From: Azoarcus sp.
GTDB lineage: Bacteria > Pseudomonadota > Gammaproteobacteria > Burkholderiales > Rhodocyclaceae
Direction: 5' to 3'
Length of the DNA: 40,147 nt
Assembly: GCA_030604735.1 (NCBI GenBank)
Contig: JAUVVG010000034.1
Coordinates: 1-40,147, forward strand
The position numbers and the translations under genes were made by a program. Shown here piece by piece: positions 17,782 through 25,867 of the stretch (position 1 is the first letter of the stretch; each line of letters begins with the position of its first letter). Below the pieces are notes generated by a model. That model saw only the letters and a list, made by a program, of their open reading frames with translations, ran no database searches and had not been told where the DNA came from.

Positions 17782-18459
17782 ATGCCAAAGTCAACGATTG
17801 CTCTCGAAGAAACGGGGAACGCCCGACGGACCCGAGCCGAACCTCGCCTGCGTCGGGAGCGTGCGCTTACCGAGGCACGCCGCAATCTGATTCTCGACGC
17901 CGCCCGCGCGGCCTTCTTCGAACTCGGGCTCGATGGCGCGAGCCTGAGAGAGATCGCCAAGCGGGCGGGGTACACGCCCGGCGCGATCTATAGCTACTTC
18001 GCCAACCTGGAAGAGATCTATGGCGCGCTATTGGGCGAGTCGCTGCAACGTCTGAATGCATGCGTCGAGGCCGCCGACGCGGACTCCGGTGTGCCTGCCG
18101 AACTGCTGCAACGCAAGGCTAGGGCCTTCTATGTGTTCTACCGGGACAATCCCAAGGAGCTGGACCTCGGCTTCTACTTGTTCGACGGCGTCAAGCCACG
18201 AGGGCTGACGCCAGAGCTGAACCACACGCTGAACGAGCAGTTGATGTCGGCATTGCGTCCGATCGAGCGTCAGCTCCTGGCGTCGGGTCTGAGCGCGGAC
18301 GAAGCCATCAGCGAGACCACGGGTTTGTTTGCGCACATCGTCGGCGTACTCGTGCTGAACAACACCGGGCGCATCCGCCTGTTCAAACAAGACCCGGACA
18401 CCCTCTTCCAGCGCCACCTGGACGCGCTCCTCGAGCGTCTCCGGTCGCCTCGCGCCTGA
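17782..18459 (+). CDS. TetR/AcrR-family transcriptional regulator
   Basis: 225 residues. The N-terminal helix-turn-helix is typical of TetR: ILDAARAAFFELGLDGASLREIAKRAGYTPGAIYSYFANLEEIYGALL (residues about 37-84), preceded by an Arg-rich arm. The C-terminal ligand-binding domain is helical and has no diagnostic motif, so the effector is unknown. It probably represses the divergent AbfD/HpaB-like gene, and itself, through the palindrome at 17739-17755. A longer frame upstream runs through the palindrome and into the other gene, so ATG 17782 (MPKSTIAL) is taken as the start, despite no Shine-Dalgarno sequence. Confidence 0.88.
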   Translation: MPKSTIALEETGNARRTRAEPRLRRERALTEARRNLILDAARAAFFELGLDGASLREIAKRAGYTPGAIYSYFANLEEIYGALLGESLQRLNACVEAADADSGVPAELLQRKARAFYVFYRDNPKELDLGFYLFDGVKPRGLTPELNHTLNEQLMSALRPIERQLLASGLSADEAISETTGLFAHIVGVLVLNNTGRIRLFKQDPDTLFQRHLDALLERLRSPRA

Positions 18460-18497
18460 ACGCCGATTCCGACCGCACCGGCAGCGAGGGTCATCGC

Positions 18498-18998
18498 TCA
18501 GCGTACCCAGCGACGGGCGTCCTTCAAGAGCAGCAGCCGTTGCTGCTCGCGTAGCGGCGAGGCGATGAACCCGAACCGGATGCAGAACTGCGCCGCTTCC
18601 TGATCGATGGGGTGGGTCAGCATGGCCCGGATACCGGCCTGCTCGGCAATCAGCATCGTTCGACGAATCGCGTCCTGCAGCAGGCCAAAGCCTATACCTC
18701 GCCCCTGATCGTGAATTGATACTGCCAGCCTCGCCAGGATCACCACTGGCAAAGGGTACTGCCCCATCCCCTTGCGGATGCGCTCCGGCGCCTCCAGCGT
18801 GTCGACTTGACCCACGGTCAGGCTGAAGTAGCCCGCCACGCGGCCATCGTCCTCGGCACCGACGAAGGTCCTGGCCGAACCACTGCCCTGCGCCTGGCGG
18901 GCGTGACGCAACAGCCAGTCATTCAGCGCGGGTTTACCGCAATCAAAACCCTCCAGCAGATGCTGTGCGGCCAGAGGTTCCGGTGCACGCAACGTCAC
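18498..18998 (-). CDS. GNAT toxin (TacT/AtaT-like) with catalytic Tyr replaced by Cys
   Basis: 166 residues. The opening LRAPEPLAAQHLLEGFDCG, the ILARLAV strand, the acetyl-CoA loop DQGRGIG and the ending QQRLLLL match the TacT family, which acetylates the amino group of charged tRNAs and stops translation. In TacT the catalytic Tyr140 lies in NFYIHHGF. Here the same place reads QFCIRFGF, so Tyr is replaced by Cys139 (codon TGC, complement of 18582-18584). A Tyr-to-Cys change needs one base. The toxin may be inactive or altered. It begins at GTG 18998 and overlaps the antitoxin stop by four bases (GTGA), as usual for this toxin-antitoxin type. Confidence 0.88.
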   Translation of the reverse strand: MTLRAPEPLAAQHLLEGFDCGKPALNDWLLRHARQAQGSGSARTFVGAEDDGRVAGYFSLTVGQVDTLEAPERIRKGMGQYPLPVVILARLAVSIHDQGRGIGFGLLQDAIRRTMLIAEQAGIRAMLTHPIDQEAAQFCIRFGFIASPLREQQRLLLLKDARRWVR

Positions 18999-19288
18999 TT
19001 CGCGTCCCAGGGCGCCTTGCGGGCAAACAGGTCACGCAACCCCTCGTTGGCCTGTTCGGGGCGATCCAGCAGATCCATCAGGGCCTGGTACTGGCTGCCC
19101 GAGACCATGAACAATCGCTGATCGAGCAGGGTCTGCTCGGCGGCCAGGCAAGCGCTGTCGAGAATGAAGTCGGTCAGCGACTTGTGGGCCACCTCCGCGG
19201 CACGACGCAGCACCACCTCTTGTTCGGGGGTGGCGCGCAGCCCAAGTCGAGCAGAGCGGGCGGAAGGCGACGATGCAACAGCAGTCAT
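18995..19288 (-). CDS. DUF1778 antitoxin (TacA/AtaR-like)
   Basis: 97 residues. The N-terminal ribbon-helix-helix reads ARLGLRATPEQEVVLRRAAEVAHKSLTDFILDSA, the classic DUF1778 pattern (RLxLRxxPEQ ... SLTDFIL). The C-terminal half (LLDQRLFMVSGSQYQALMDLLDRP) is the toxin-binding tail, close to the consensus 'F.L....W..F...LD.P'. It should neutralise the GNAT toxin and repress the operon. It starts with ATG 19288 behind AGAGGTG (19294-19300). Confidence 0.92.
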   Translation of the reverse strand: MTAVASSPSARSARLGLRATPEQEVVLRRAAEVAHKSLTDFILDSACLAAEQTLLDQRLFMVSGSQYQALMDLLDRPEQANEGLRDLFARKAPWDAK

Positions 19289-19293
19289 GGCAG

Positions 19294-19358
19294 CACCTCT
19301 TTTGTTAGATCAATTGCCGAAATGTTAGTACAAGTGACGTACGCCGTCTAGTTGTACT
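19294..19358 (-). promoter_or_regulatory. Toxin-antitoxin promoter and inverted-repeat operator
   Basis: Reading on the minus strand: AGTACAA (complement of 19352-19358), 18 bases, then TTGTACT (19327-19333) form an inverted repeat with perfect seven-base arms. The second arm also gives a -35-like TTGTAC, with TCTAAC (19304-19309) as -10 after an 18-base spacer and the ribosome site AGAGGTG at 19294-19300. This layout fits autoregulation by the ribbon-helix-helix antitoxin. Confidence 0.5.
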
Positions 19359-19528
19359 GGTGACCGGCAGCCTTGGTTGACGATGAACCGACGCGCGTAA
19401 GTTGTTGATTTTGCTCGATCTGCATCTGCGCCCACCCGCAGGCTAAACGGAGAATAGAGACGGCTCTGGCCGAGAAAGTGGCCGATTTCGGGCGTTTCGG
19501 CAGAAGGCTACCCGCAACACAGGTGGCC

Positions 19529-19553
19529 GGAACCCCGCGTGGTGCGGGGATTC
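19529..19553. repeat. GC-rich hairpin between toxin-antitoxin and tRNA
   Basis: CCCCGC, loop GTGGT, GCGGGG (19533-19549), extended by GGAA/TTCC with one bulged A. There is no T-run beside it. It lies behind the tRNA terminator in the 308-bp stretch 19289-19596 that has no gene. It may be an intergenic repeat, a second transcription barrier, or an RNA structure. Confidence 0.45.
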
Positions 19554-19561
19554 CAGGCAAG

Positions 19562-19591
19562 AAAAAGGGCCCGGAGACTATCCGAGCCCTT
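19562..19591 (-). terminator. Rho-independent terminator after tRNA-Ala
   Basis: On the minus strand: AAGGGCTCGGA, loop of five, TCCGGGCCCTT, then a run of T. The 11-bp stem has one G-U pair. It begins five bases after the CCA end of the tRNA. Confidence 0.85.
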
Positions 19592-19596
19592 GTGTA

Positions 19597-19672
19597 TGGT
19601 GGACCGAAGGAGGATCGAACTCCCGACCTCTGCATTGCGAACGCAGCGCTCTCCCAGCTGAGCTATCGGCCC
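19597..19672 (-). tRNA. tRNA-Ala, anticodon CGC
   Basis: 76 nt with encoded CCA. The acceptor stem pairs GGGCCGA with TCGGTCC, including the G3-U70 pair that marks alanine tRNAs. D arm GCTC...GAGC, anticodon stem CTGCG/TGCAG with loop TTCGCAA (anticodon CGC at 19637-19639), and T loop TTCGATC are all present. It reads GCG, a frequent codon in this GC-rich DNA. It lies 67 bases after the tsaC stop on the same strand and is followed by a terminator. Confidence 0.95.
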
Positions 19673-19739
19673 TGAGGTCGCGAATTATATCGGCACGCCG
19701 GGGCCTTGGGAAGGGCTGGCGGCAGCCTGAGCGGGGCGG

Positions 19740-20795
19740 TCAGGTTTCGTCCGTTTCGCCGGAGCCGACCGCGGCGCGCCCGAGGCGGTCTGTGATGGCG
19801 GACCAGTCCGGAGTGGTGGGCAGGGATTCGACCAGGATGAAGTCCGCAGCGATCGCGTCCAAGGCGCGCAGGTTTGCGTAGAGGTCGTGGGCGTAGGCCG
19901 TGGGCTGCGGGCCGGCGCAGAGCCAAGTCAGGCGGGGGTCGCCCGGGTCGCTTGCGGTTCGCGCCAGGACGGCCACCCGGCTGCCCTCGCCTGCGAGCGT
20001 CACCGCTTCATCGAACAGGTGCTCGACCGCGATCAGCAACAGCGGGGTGGTCGGCGCATAGTGGGCCGCGAGCGAACCGGATACGCGCGGCGCGGCGGAA
20101 TCACCTGCGGGAGCGACATCCGGCGATGGTGCGGCGTTGTTACCAGTGTCCGGAACCTGCCCACCGCGAAGCCTGGGGCGACGCCCGATCACGGCGGCGA
20201 TGTCATCGACGCCTATCGCACCGGGGCGCAGGATTTCCGGCTCGTCGCGCGACAGGTCGAGGATGGTCGATTCGATCCCGACCGTGCACGGGCCGCCGTC
20301 GAGGATCATCGCAATGCGGTCACCGAGTTCCTGCGCGACGTGATCGGCCGTGGTCGGGCTGATGCGACCGAAACGGTTCGCGCTAGGGGCGGCAATCCCG
20401 GAATCGAAGGCCTTCAGCAAGGCCAACGCGACCGGGTGATCCGGCACCCGGAGGCCGACCGTCGCCTGGCCACCGGTCACGACGTCGGGCACCTCGTCCT
20501 CGCGTGGCAGGATCAGGGTCAGCGGGCCGGGCCAGAAGGCGTTTGCCAGCGCGATCGCCTCCTTCGGAATCCGCGACGCCCAGCGCGGTAGATGCTCGGC
20601 GTCGGGTAGATGCACGATCAAAGGATGATCGGCCGGCCGCCCCTTGGCGGTGAAGATGCGGCCGACCGCGACCGGGTCCATGGCATCGGCGCCGAGGCCG
20701 TAGACGGTTTCGGTCGGCAAGCCGACGAGTTCGCCTGCGCGCAGCAGTTCGACCGCCCGCGCGATCGCTTCCGGGGTTGGGGAGACGATACTCAC
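19740..20795 (-). CDS. tsaC: Threonylcarbamoyl-AMP synthase, Sua5 type
   Basis: 351 residues. The N-terminal YrdC domain (1-205) has GLPTETVYGLGADA, the KGRPADHPLIVHL signature, AFWPGPLTLIL, APSANRFGRISPT and a DGG-C-VGIESTILDL region. It makes threonylcarbamoyl-AMP from Thr, bicarbonate and ATP for t6A in tRNAs that read ANN codons. The C-terminal Sua5 domain (about 240-345) follows a Pro/Ala linker with SGSLAAHYAPTTPLLLI, the typical 'HYAP' loop. This makes it the longer Sua5/TsaC2 form, not the short E. coli TsaC. It starts at GTG 20795 with a strong AGGAGG eight bases upstream. It is 67 bases after purK. Confidence 0.93.
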   Translation of the reverse strand: MSIVSPTPEAIARAVELLRAGELVGLPTETVYGLGADAMDPVAVGRIFTAKGRPADHPLIVHLPDAEHLPRWASRIPKEAIALANAFWPGPLTLILPREDEVPDVVTGGQATVGLRVPDHPVALALLKAFDSGIAAPSANRFGRISPTTADHVAQELGDRIAMILDGGPCTVGIESTILDLSRDEPEILRPGAIGVDDIAAVIGRRPRLRGGQVPDTGNNAAPSPDVAPAGDSAAPRVSGSLAAHYAPTTPLLLIAVEHLFDEAVTLAGEGSRVAVLARTASDPGDPRLTWLCAGPQPTAYAHDLYANLRALDAIAADFILVESLPTTPDWSAITDRLGRAAVGSGETDET

Positions 20796-20862
20796 TGGAC
20801 TCGCCTCCTGATCACCGAGGCGTGGTTATCGCGATGGGGCAGAGTATTCCACCAGACATGAC

Positions 20863-22017
20863 TCATGCGTCGTGGATGCCTATCGCTGCGCGTGCGGCCA
20901 GCGCACGTTCCAGTACCACGACCGGGTCTTCGCCAGTGACGGTGAAATGCCCCATCTTGCGTCCCGGGCGCGCATGGTGCTTGCCGTAAAGATGCAGGCG
21001 CAGGCCTGGTACGGCGTGCAGCACCGACCAGTCCGGCTCCCGGTAGTGGTCATCGGCAGACCACAACTCGCCGAGCAGATGGACCATGACCGCTGCTGAA
21101 TGCTGGCGCGGCTCACCGAGCGGCAGGCCGGCCAGTGCCCTCACCTGCTGCTCGTATTGACTGGTGGCACAGGCATCGATGGTGTGATGACCGCTATTGT
21201 GTGGTCGCGGCGCCATTTCATTGACCAGCAACTCGCCACGGCAGACGAAGAATTCGACGCCCAGCGTACCGATGTAGCCGAGCGACTCGGCGATCCGGCA
21301 GGCAATGGTCTGCGCCTGATCACGCTGGGTCGGCGTTGCGCGCGCCGGCGCGATGGTCACGTCCAGGATGCCGTTACGGTGGCTGTTCTCGCCCACCGGA
21401 AAGCATCTGACTGCACCCGACTCCGAGCGCGCGAGCACCACCGACACCTCGAAGTCCAGCGTCAGCATCTTTTCCAGCACGCAAGGCTCGCCCTTGAACT
21501 GGTGAAAGGCGTGCAGGGCCTCGTCGCGATTCGCGACCCGCGACTGCCCCTTGCCGTCATAGCCGAAACGGGCCACCTTCAGCACCGCCGGATACAGCGT
21601 CTCACTCGACGCGCGGATATCCTCGTCGGACTCGATCACGGCAAAGGGGCCGTGCGGAATACCGTTGTCGGCCAGAAAGCGCTTCTCGGCGATCCGGTTC
21701 TGGCAGATCGCCACCGCTGACGCCGCCGGATGCACTGGGATGAATTTGCTCAGGTAGTCCAGCGTGGCCGCTGGCACATTCTCGAACTCGGTCGTGACCG
21801 CAGCGCAGTGCGCCCCCAGTTCGTCCAGCGCGACATAGTCTTCATAGGCGGCAACCAGGTGCCGGTCGGCGATCAGGCCAGCGGGGCTGTGAGGATCTGG
21901 GTCGAGCACCCACACCTTGTAGCCCATCTCGTGTGCGGCCGCGACGAAGTAGCGGCCCAACTGCCCGCCACCGAGCATGCCCAGTGTCGCGGGCGGAAGA
22001 ATCATCGAATCAGCCAC
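20863..22017 (-). CDS. purK: 5-(carboxyamino)imidazole ribonucleotide synthase PurK
   Basis: 384 residues. It makes N5-CAIR from AIR, bicarbonate and ATP in purine synthesis. The N-terminal GMLGGGQLGRYFVAAA binds AIR, and the ATP-grasp fold has AVLKVARFGYDGKGQ and NEMAPRPHNSGHHTIDAC, both PurK signatures. The end (LHLYGKHHARPGRKMGHFTV) is also typical. The start is GTG 22017, three bases after the purE stop. ATG 22005 (MILPPATLG) is a possible alternative four codons inside. It is cotranscribed with purE. Confidence 0.96.
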   Translation of the reverse strand: MADSMILPPATLGMLGGGQLGRYFVAAAHEMGYKVWVLDPDPHSPAGLIADRHLVAAYEDYVALDELGAHCAAVTTEFENVPAATLDYLSKFIPVHPAASAVAICQNRIAEKRFLADNGIPHGPFAVIESDEDIRASSETLYPAVLKVARFGYDGKGQSRVANRDEALHAFHQFKGEPCVLEKMLTLDFEVSVVLARSESGAVRCFPVGENSHRNGILDVTIAPARATPTQRDQAQTIACRIAESLGYIGTLGVEFFVCRGELLVNEMAPRPHNSGHHTIDACATSQYEQQVRALAGLPLGEPRQHSAAVMVHLLGELWSADDHYREPDWSVLHAVPGLRLHLYGKHHARPGRKMGHFTVTGEDPVVVLERALAARAAIGIHDA

Positions 22018-22020
22018 GGT

Positions 22021-22515
22021 TCAGTCCAGCGTCATCTCGAGTACGGTCTGGGTCTGTTGCGCGCGAAACTGATCGAGCTTCTGCGCAAGATCGGCACGCT
22101 CGTTGGCCAGCAACGCGACCGCGAACAAGCCGGCGTTGGCTGCCCCGGCCTCGCCGATCGCAAAGGTCGCCACCGGAATACCCTTGGGCATCTGCACGAT
22201 GGACAGCAGCGAATCCTGCCCGGACAAGGCCTTGGACTGCACCGGCACGCCCAGCACCGGCAACGTGGTCTTGGCCGCGACCATGCCCGGCAGATGCGCC
22301 GCGCCACCCGCGCCAGCGATGATCGCCTTCAGGCCGCGTGCCCGGGCCGACTCGGCATACTCGAACATCAGATCCGGCGTGCGATGGGCCGACACCACCC
22401 GCGCCTCGAAAGGCACGCCAAACTGCTCGAGCAGGGTGGCGGCCGCCTTCATCGTCGGCCAGTCGGAGTTCGATCCCATGATGATGCCGACCAGTGGCGA
22501 AGCGGACGCGTTCAT
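22021..22515 (-). CDS. purE: N5-CAIR mutase PurE
   Basis: 164 residues. It converts N5-CAIR to CAIR, the step after PurK. The [12 protein letters not shown] loop, the SAHRTP motif with the catalytic His, and the [12 protein letters not shown] loop are all present and intact. Its ATG overlaps the folD stop by four bases (ATGA, 22512-22515), which indicates translational coupling. Confidence 0.97.
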   Translation of the reverse strand: MNASASPLVGIIMGSNSDWPTMKAAATLLEQFGVPFEARVVSAHRTPDLMFEYAESARARGLKAIIAGAGGAAHLPGMVAAKTTLPVLGVPVQSKALSGQDSLLSIVQMPKGIPVATFAIGEAGAANAGLFAVALLANERADLAQKLDQFRAQQTQTVLEMTLD

Positions 22516-23393
22516 GCCCCACCCCGCTTGGCGGCCAGCGCGCGTTGCGCCGAGATCAGCGTATTCTGCAACAGCATCGTGATCGTCATCGGTCCGACCC
22601 CACCCGGCACCGGGGTAATCGCACCCGCCACTTCCCGTGCCGCGGCATAATCGACGTCACCGCACAGTTTGCCGGCATCCGGGCCATCCGGCACGCGGTT
22701 CATGCCGACATCGATCACGATCGCCCCCGGCTTGATCATGTCCGCCGACACGAAGCGCGGCCGTCCGATCGCCACCACCAGGATGTCGGCACGACGGGTA
22801 TGAAAGGCCAGGTCCCGGGTACGGGAGTGGGTGACGGTCACGGTCGCGCCGGCATTGGTCAGCAACATCGCCATCGGCTTGCCGACAATATTGGAACGGC
22901 CGATCACCACCGCCTCGGCACCCTCGACCTGTACATCGATCGACTCGAGCATCTTCATCACGCCATGCGGTGTGCAGGGGATAAAGGTGTCCCGATTCTG
23001 CGACAGGCGACCGACACTCTCGGCGTGGAAGCCATCGACATCCTTGCCCACGTCGATCGCCTCGAGCACCGCCGCTTCGTCGAACTGGGGCGGCAAAGGC
23101 AGTTGCACCAGGATGCCGTGTACCGCCGGATCGGCATTGAGCTCGGCGAGCTTGTCCATGACCCGGTCCGGATCGACATCCTGCGGATAATCGAAGCGCA
23201 GCGAGCGGATGCCCGCCCTCTCGCAGGCACTGACCTTGTTGCGCACATAGACCGCCGAGGCCGGGTTGTCACCCACCAGCACCACTGCCAGGCAGGGCTG
23301 AACACCTTGGGTTGCGAGTGCCGAGGCGTCGCGTGCGATCTGGTCGCGCACCTCGGCGGCCAGCGCATTGCCATCGATTATCCGTGCAGTCAT
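22512..23393 (-). CDS. folD: Methylenetetrahydrofolate dehydrogenase/cyclohydrolase FolD
   Basis: 293 residues from ATG 23393 (MTARIIDG), which has AAGG upstream; a longer frame to 23420 is open but adds an unconserved leader. FolD makes 10-formyl-THF, a donor for purine synthesis, which fits the purEK partners. Family motifs: [19 protein letters not shown] with the catalytic Lys, [39 protein letters not shown] and the C-terminal [20 protein letters not shown] -10-like TAAAAT lies about 30 bases upstream on the minus strand. Confidence 0.97.
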   Translation of the reverse strand: MTARIIDGNALAAEVRDQIARDASALATQGVQPCLAVVLVGDNPASAVYVRNKVSACERAGIRSLRFDYPQDVDPDRVMDKLAELNADPAVHGILVQLPLPPQFDEAAVLEAIDVGKDVDGFHAESVGRLSQNRDTFIPCTPHGVMKMLESIDVQVEGAEAVVIGRSNIVGKPMAMLLTNAGATVTVTHSRTRDLAFHTRRADILVVAIGRPRFVSADMIKPGAIVIDVGMNRVPDGPDAGKLCGDVDYAAAREVAGAITPVPGGVGPMTITMLLQNTLISAQRALAAKRGGA

Positions 23394-23466
23394 TTGAATG
23401 CCTTGGGAAAAATCCGGCATTTTAGCGCAGCCAGAGCGCTGCGATGACGTTTACGCCGGCGAGACA

Positions 23467-25206
23467 TCAAAGATGCGGTCGCGGACACTTCAGACCGATC
23501 TTGTCGATCAATCCCCTGCTATCCACATGACGCACCGTAAGTTCGAACGCGCCGATGCGCACCCGGTCGCCCTCGACGGCGGCCCTGCCCAACCGGCGGA
23601 TGAACAACTGGCCCAGCGGCAAAGTCGATTCACCCGGCTCGAGCACCAAGCCATAGGCCGAGGCCAGATCGCCGGAAGCACAATCGGCAGCCACGGTGAA
23701 TTCACCGAAGAAACCGGCGTTCAGGGTGAGTTCACCCTCGCGCCCGGCGGCAAAGGCGGCCGACAAGCGCTCGGCAAGCTCGTCCGGCGCGATCAACCAT
23801 ACCGAATCGCCCGCCTTCAACCGGCTGGCCCGGTTCAACGGCACCACCCGGCCCCGTCTCAACACCGCGGCACAACGCACCGAAGGCCCGGCCTCCTGCG
23901 CGACCAGGGTATCCGGATGCACCCCGTCGGCACGCGAGCGTTCGCCCACCTTGTACTCCATCAAATCGAGGGTCGCGTTCGTACCGACCCAGACCTCGAG
24001 CCTATCCACCGGCTCGTCCCGCGGCGGCACCACCACCCTGAACAACTTCGCCGCCACCGGCACGGTCGCCCCCTGTACCAGCAAGGACACCAGCACCACC
24101 GCGAAGGCGACATCGAACAGCAACAGCGACTGCGGTACCCCCATCATCAACGGGAAGATCGCGAGCACGATCGGCACCGCGCCGCGCAAGCCCACCCAGG
24201 AGATGTAGGCGATCTCGTTCGGGGCGAAACGCAGGGGCCACAGGCAGACCAGTACCGCGATCGGTCGTGCGACCAGCATCAGGAACACCGCCATCGACAA
24301 TGACAAGGGCGCGTACTCGACCAGCTGCGAGGGCGTCACCAACAGCCCCAGGGTCAGGAACATGCCCGCTTGCGACAACCAGGCCAGACCGTCCATGACC
24401 CGCAACACATGCTCGGTCGCGTGGCAGCGCCGGTTGCCGACCACCAGGCCGGCCACATAGACCGCCAGAAAGCCACTCCCGCCGACCGCGTTGGTCGCGG
24501 CGAAAACCATCAAGCCGCCGGACACGATCAACAACGCGTACAAGCCCTCGGCCAGCCTCAAGCGCGCCAGCATGCGTGCCAGCACCCAGCCACCGGCCAA
24601 GCCGGCGAGCAGGCCAAAAGCGAGTTGCTGCAGCAACATCACGCCATAGGCCCAGCCATCCATCTCACCCGGATGCAGGGTCATCTGCACCATCATGGTC
24701 ACCATCAGGATCGCCATCGGGTCGTTGGCACCGGACTCGATTTCCAGCGTGGATTTGACCCGGTCGTTAAGCCTTACGCCGCTGTTGCGCAGCAGTGAGT
24801 ACACCGCTGCCGCATCGGTCGAGCCGACGATGGCGGCCAACAGCATGCCGATTCGCCAATCGACATCGAACAGCCAGGTGGCGAACAAGCCGGTGATCAG
24901 TGCGGTCAGGACAACCCCGAAAGTCGCCAGCGAAGCGGCCGGCTTGAAGGCCACCCGGAAGGTCGAAGCTTTGGTGCGCAGACCACCATCGAGCAGGATC
25001 ACCGCCAGCGCGAGCTGGGCCACCAGCATCGTGGTCGAAAAGTCATCGAAGACGATGCCGCCTGGCCCCTCCTCGCCGGCGAGCATCCCCACCACCAGGA
25101 ACAGCAGCAGCAAGGGCAGGCCCAGGCGGGCCGACAGCGTGCTGGCGAGCACACTGATGAACAACAACAAACCTGCCAGCAGGAGCAAACCATTGATCGT
25201 CGTCAT
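23467..25206 (-). CDS. K+/H+ antiporter, CvrA/NhaP2 type
   Basis: 579 residues. The first 390 residues form about 12-13 membrane helices of the CPA1 antiporter family: LLLLFLVVGMLAGEEGPGG, LAVILLDGGLRTK, GSTDAAAVYSLLRNSGVRLNDRVKSTLEIESGANDPMAI (ion-binding Asp region) and SWVGLRGAVPIVLAIFP. The cytoplasmic end has a TrkA-C/RCK-C type domain (about 405-480) and a C-terminal CorC/HlyC-like unit, the architecture of NhaP2/CvrA. It probably exports K+ for H+ at the inner membrane and guards cell volume and pH. It is 22 bases downstream of the FixJ-like gene, so they may share transcription. Confidence 0.93.
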   Translation of the reverse strand: MTTINGLLLLAGLLLFISVLASTLSARLGLPLLLLFLVVGMLAGEEGPGGIVFDDFSTTMLVAQLALAVILLDGGLRTKASTFRVAFKPAASLATFGVVLTALITGLFATWLFDVDWRIGMLLAAIVGSTDAAAVYSLLRNSGVRLNDRVKSTLEIESGANDPMAILMVTMMVQMTLHPGEMDGWAYGVMLLQQLAFGLLAGLAGGWVLARMLARLRLAEGLYALLIVSGGLMVFAATNAVGGSGFLAVYVAGLVVGNRRCHATEHVLRVMDGLAWLSQAGMFLTLGLLVTPSQLVEYAPLSLSMAVFLMLVARPIAVLVCLWPLRFAPNEIAYISWVGLRGAVPIVLAIFPLMMGVPQSLLLFDVAFAVVLVSLLVQGATVPVAAKLFRVVVPPRDEPVDRLEVWVGTNATLDLMEYKVGERSRADGVHPDTLVAQEAGPSVRCAAVLRRGRVVPLNRASRLKAGDSVWLIAPDELAERLSAAFAAGREGELTLNAGFFGEFTVAADCASGDLASAYGLVLEPGESTLPLGQLFIRRLGRAAVEGDRVRIGAFELTVRHVDSRGLIDKIGLKCPRPHL

Positions 25207-25228
25207 GATCGACCCGACGAGCGGAGTC

Positions 25229-25867
25229 CTAGCCCCGCATCGTTCCCGTCTCTCCCGCGATCACGCTCTGCACCAGTTCGGCCAGGGAGTTCGCCCCCAT
25301 CTTCTCCATCACCCGGGCGCGATGCACTTCGACCGTCTTGATGCTGATGCCGAGTACGTCGGCGATCTGCTTGTTGAGCTTGCCGGCGATGATCAAGTCG
25401 AGCACTTCCCGCTCGCGATGAGTCAGCTCGCCGAGACGGCGGGCCGTCTCGGCTTCCAGCATGCGCTTCTCGCGCCCCTCGCGCTCGCGCGCCAGGCTGT
25501 CCTCGATCAGGCCCAGCATGTCCCGGTCGCCAAAGGGCTTCTCGATGAAATCGACAGCACCGCGCTTGACCGCTGCCACCGCCATCGGCACGTCACCATG
25601 ACCGGTGATGAAGATGACCGGCAAGGTGCTGTGACGCTCGCGCAAGGCTTCGAACAGCTCCAGCCCGCTCATGCCCGGCATGCGCACGTCCAGCACCAGG
25701 CAGCCGGTCATCGAATCGCTGTAATCATCCAGGAAAACTTCGGCCGATTCGTAGGCGCACACGACATAGCCGCTGGACTCCAGCAGCCAGACCAGTGAAT
25801 CGCGCAGCGCCTCATCGTCATCGACAATGTAGATGCATTGATCAGGCTCTTCTGGCGACACGCTCAC
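25229..25867 (-). CDS. FixJ-family response regulator
   Basis: 212 residues. Receiver domain with IVDDDEALRDS, phosphoacceptor Asp60 in LVLDVRMPGMSG, FITGHGDV and switch Lys110 in IEKPF. The LuxR-type helix-turn-helix (about 145-205) reads LTHREREVLDLIIAGKLNKQIADVLGISIKTVEVHRARVMEKM, the FixJ/TtrR signature. It starts at GTG 25867 with GGAGGT five bases before, all inside the kinase gene, a 26-base overlap. It should be the DNA-binding partner of the kinase. Target genes are unknown; the divergent binding protein and the nearby aceE operon are candidates. Confidence 0.93.
   Translation of the reverse strand: MSVSPEEPDQCIYIVDDDEALRDSLVWLLESSGYVVCAYESAEVFLDDYSDSMTGCLVLDVRMPGMSGLELFEALRERHSTLPVIFITGHGDVPMAVAAVKRGAVDFIEKPFGDRDMLGLIEDSLAREREGREKRMLEAETARRLGELTHREREVLDLIIAGKLNKQIADVLGISIKTVEVHRARVMEKMGANSLAELVQSVIAGETGTMRG

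Noticed and set aside
19597-19672. tRNA-Ala as an integration site for a genomic island
   Set aside because: No integrase, no repeated tRNA 3' end and no change of gene character are seen. The toxin-antitoxin pair beside it is not enough.
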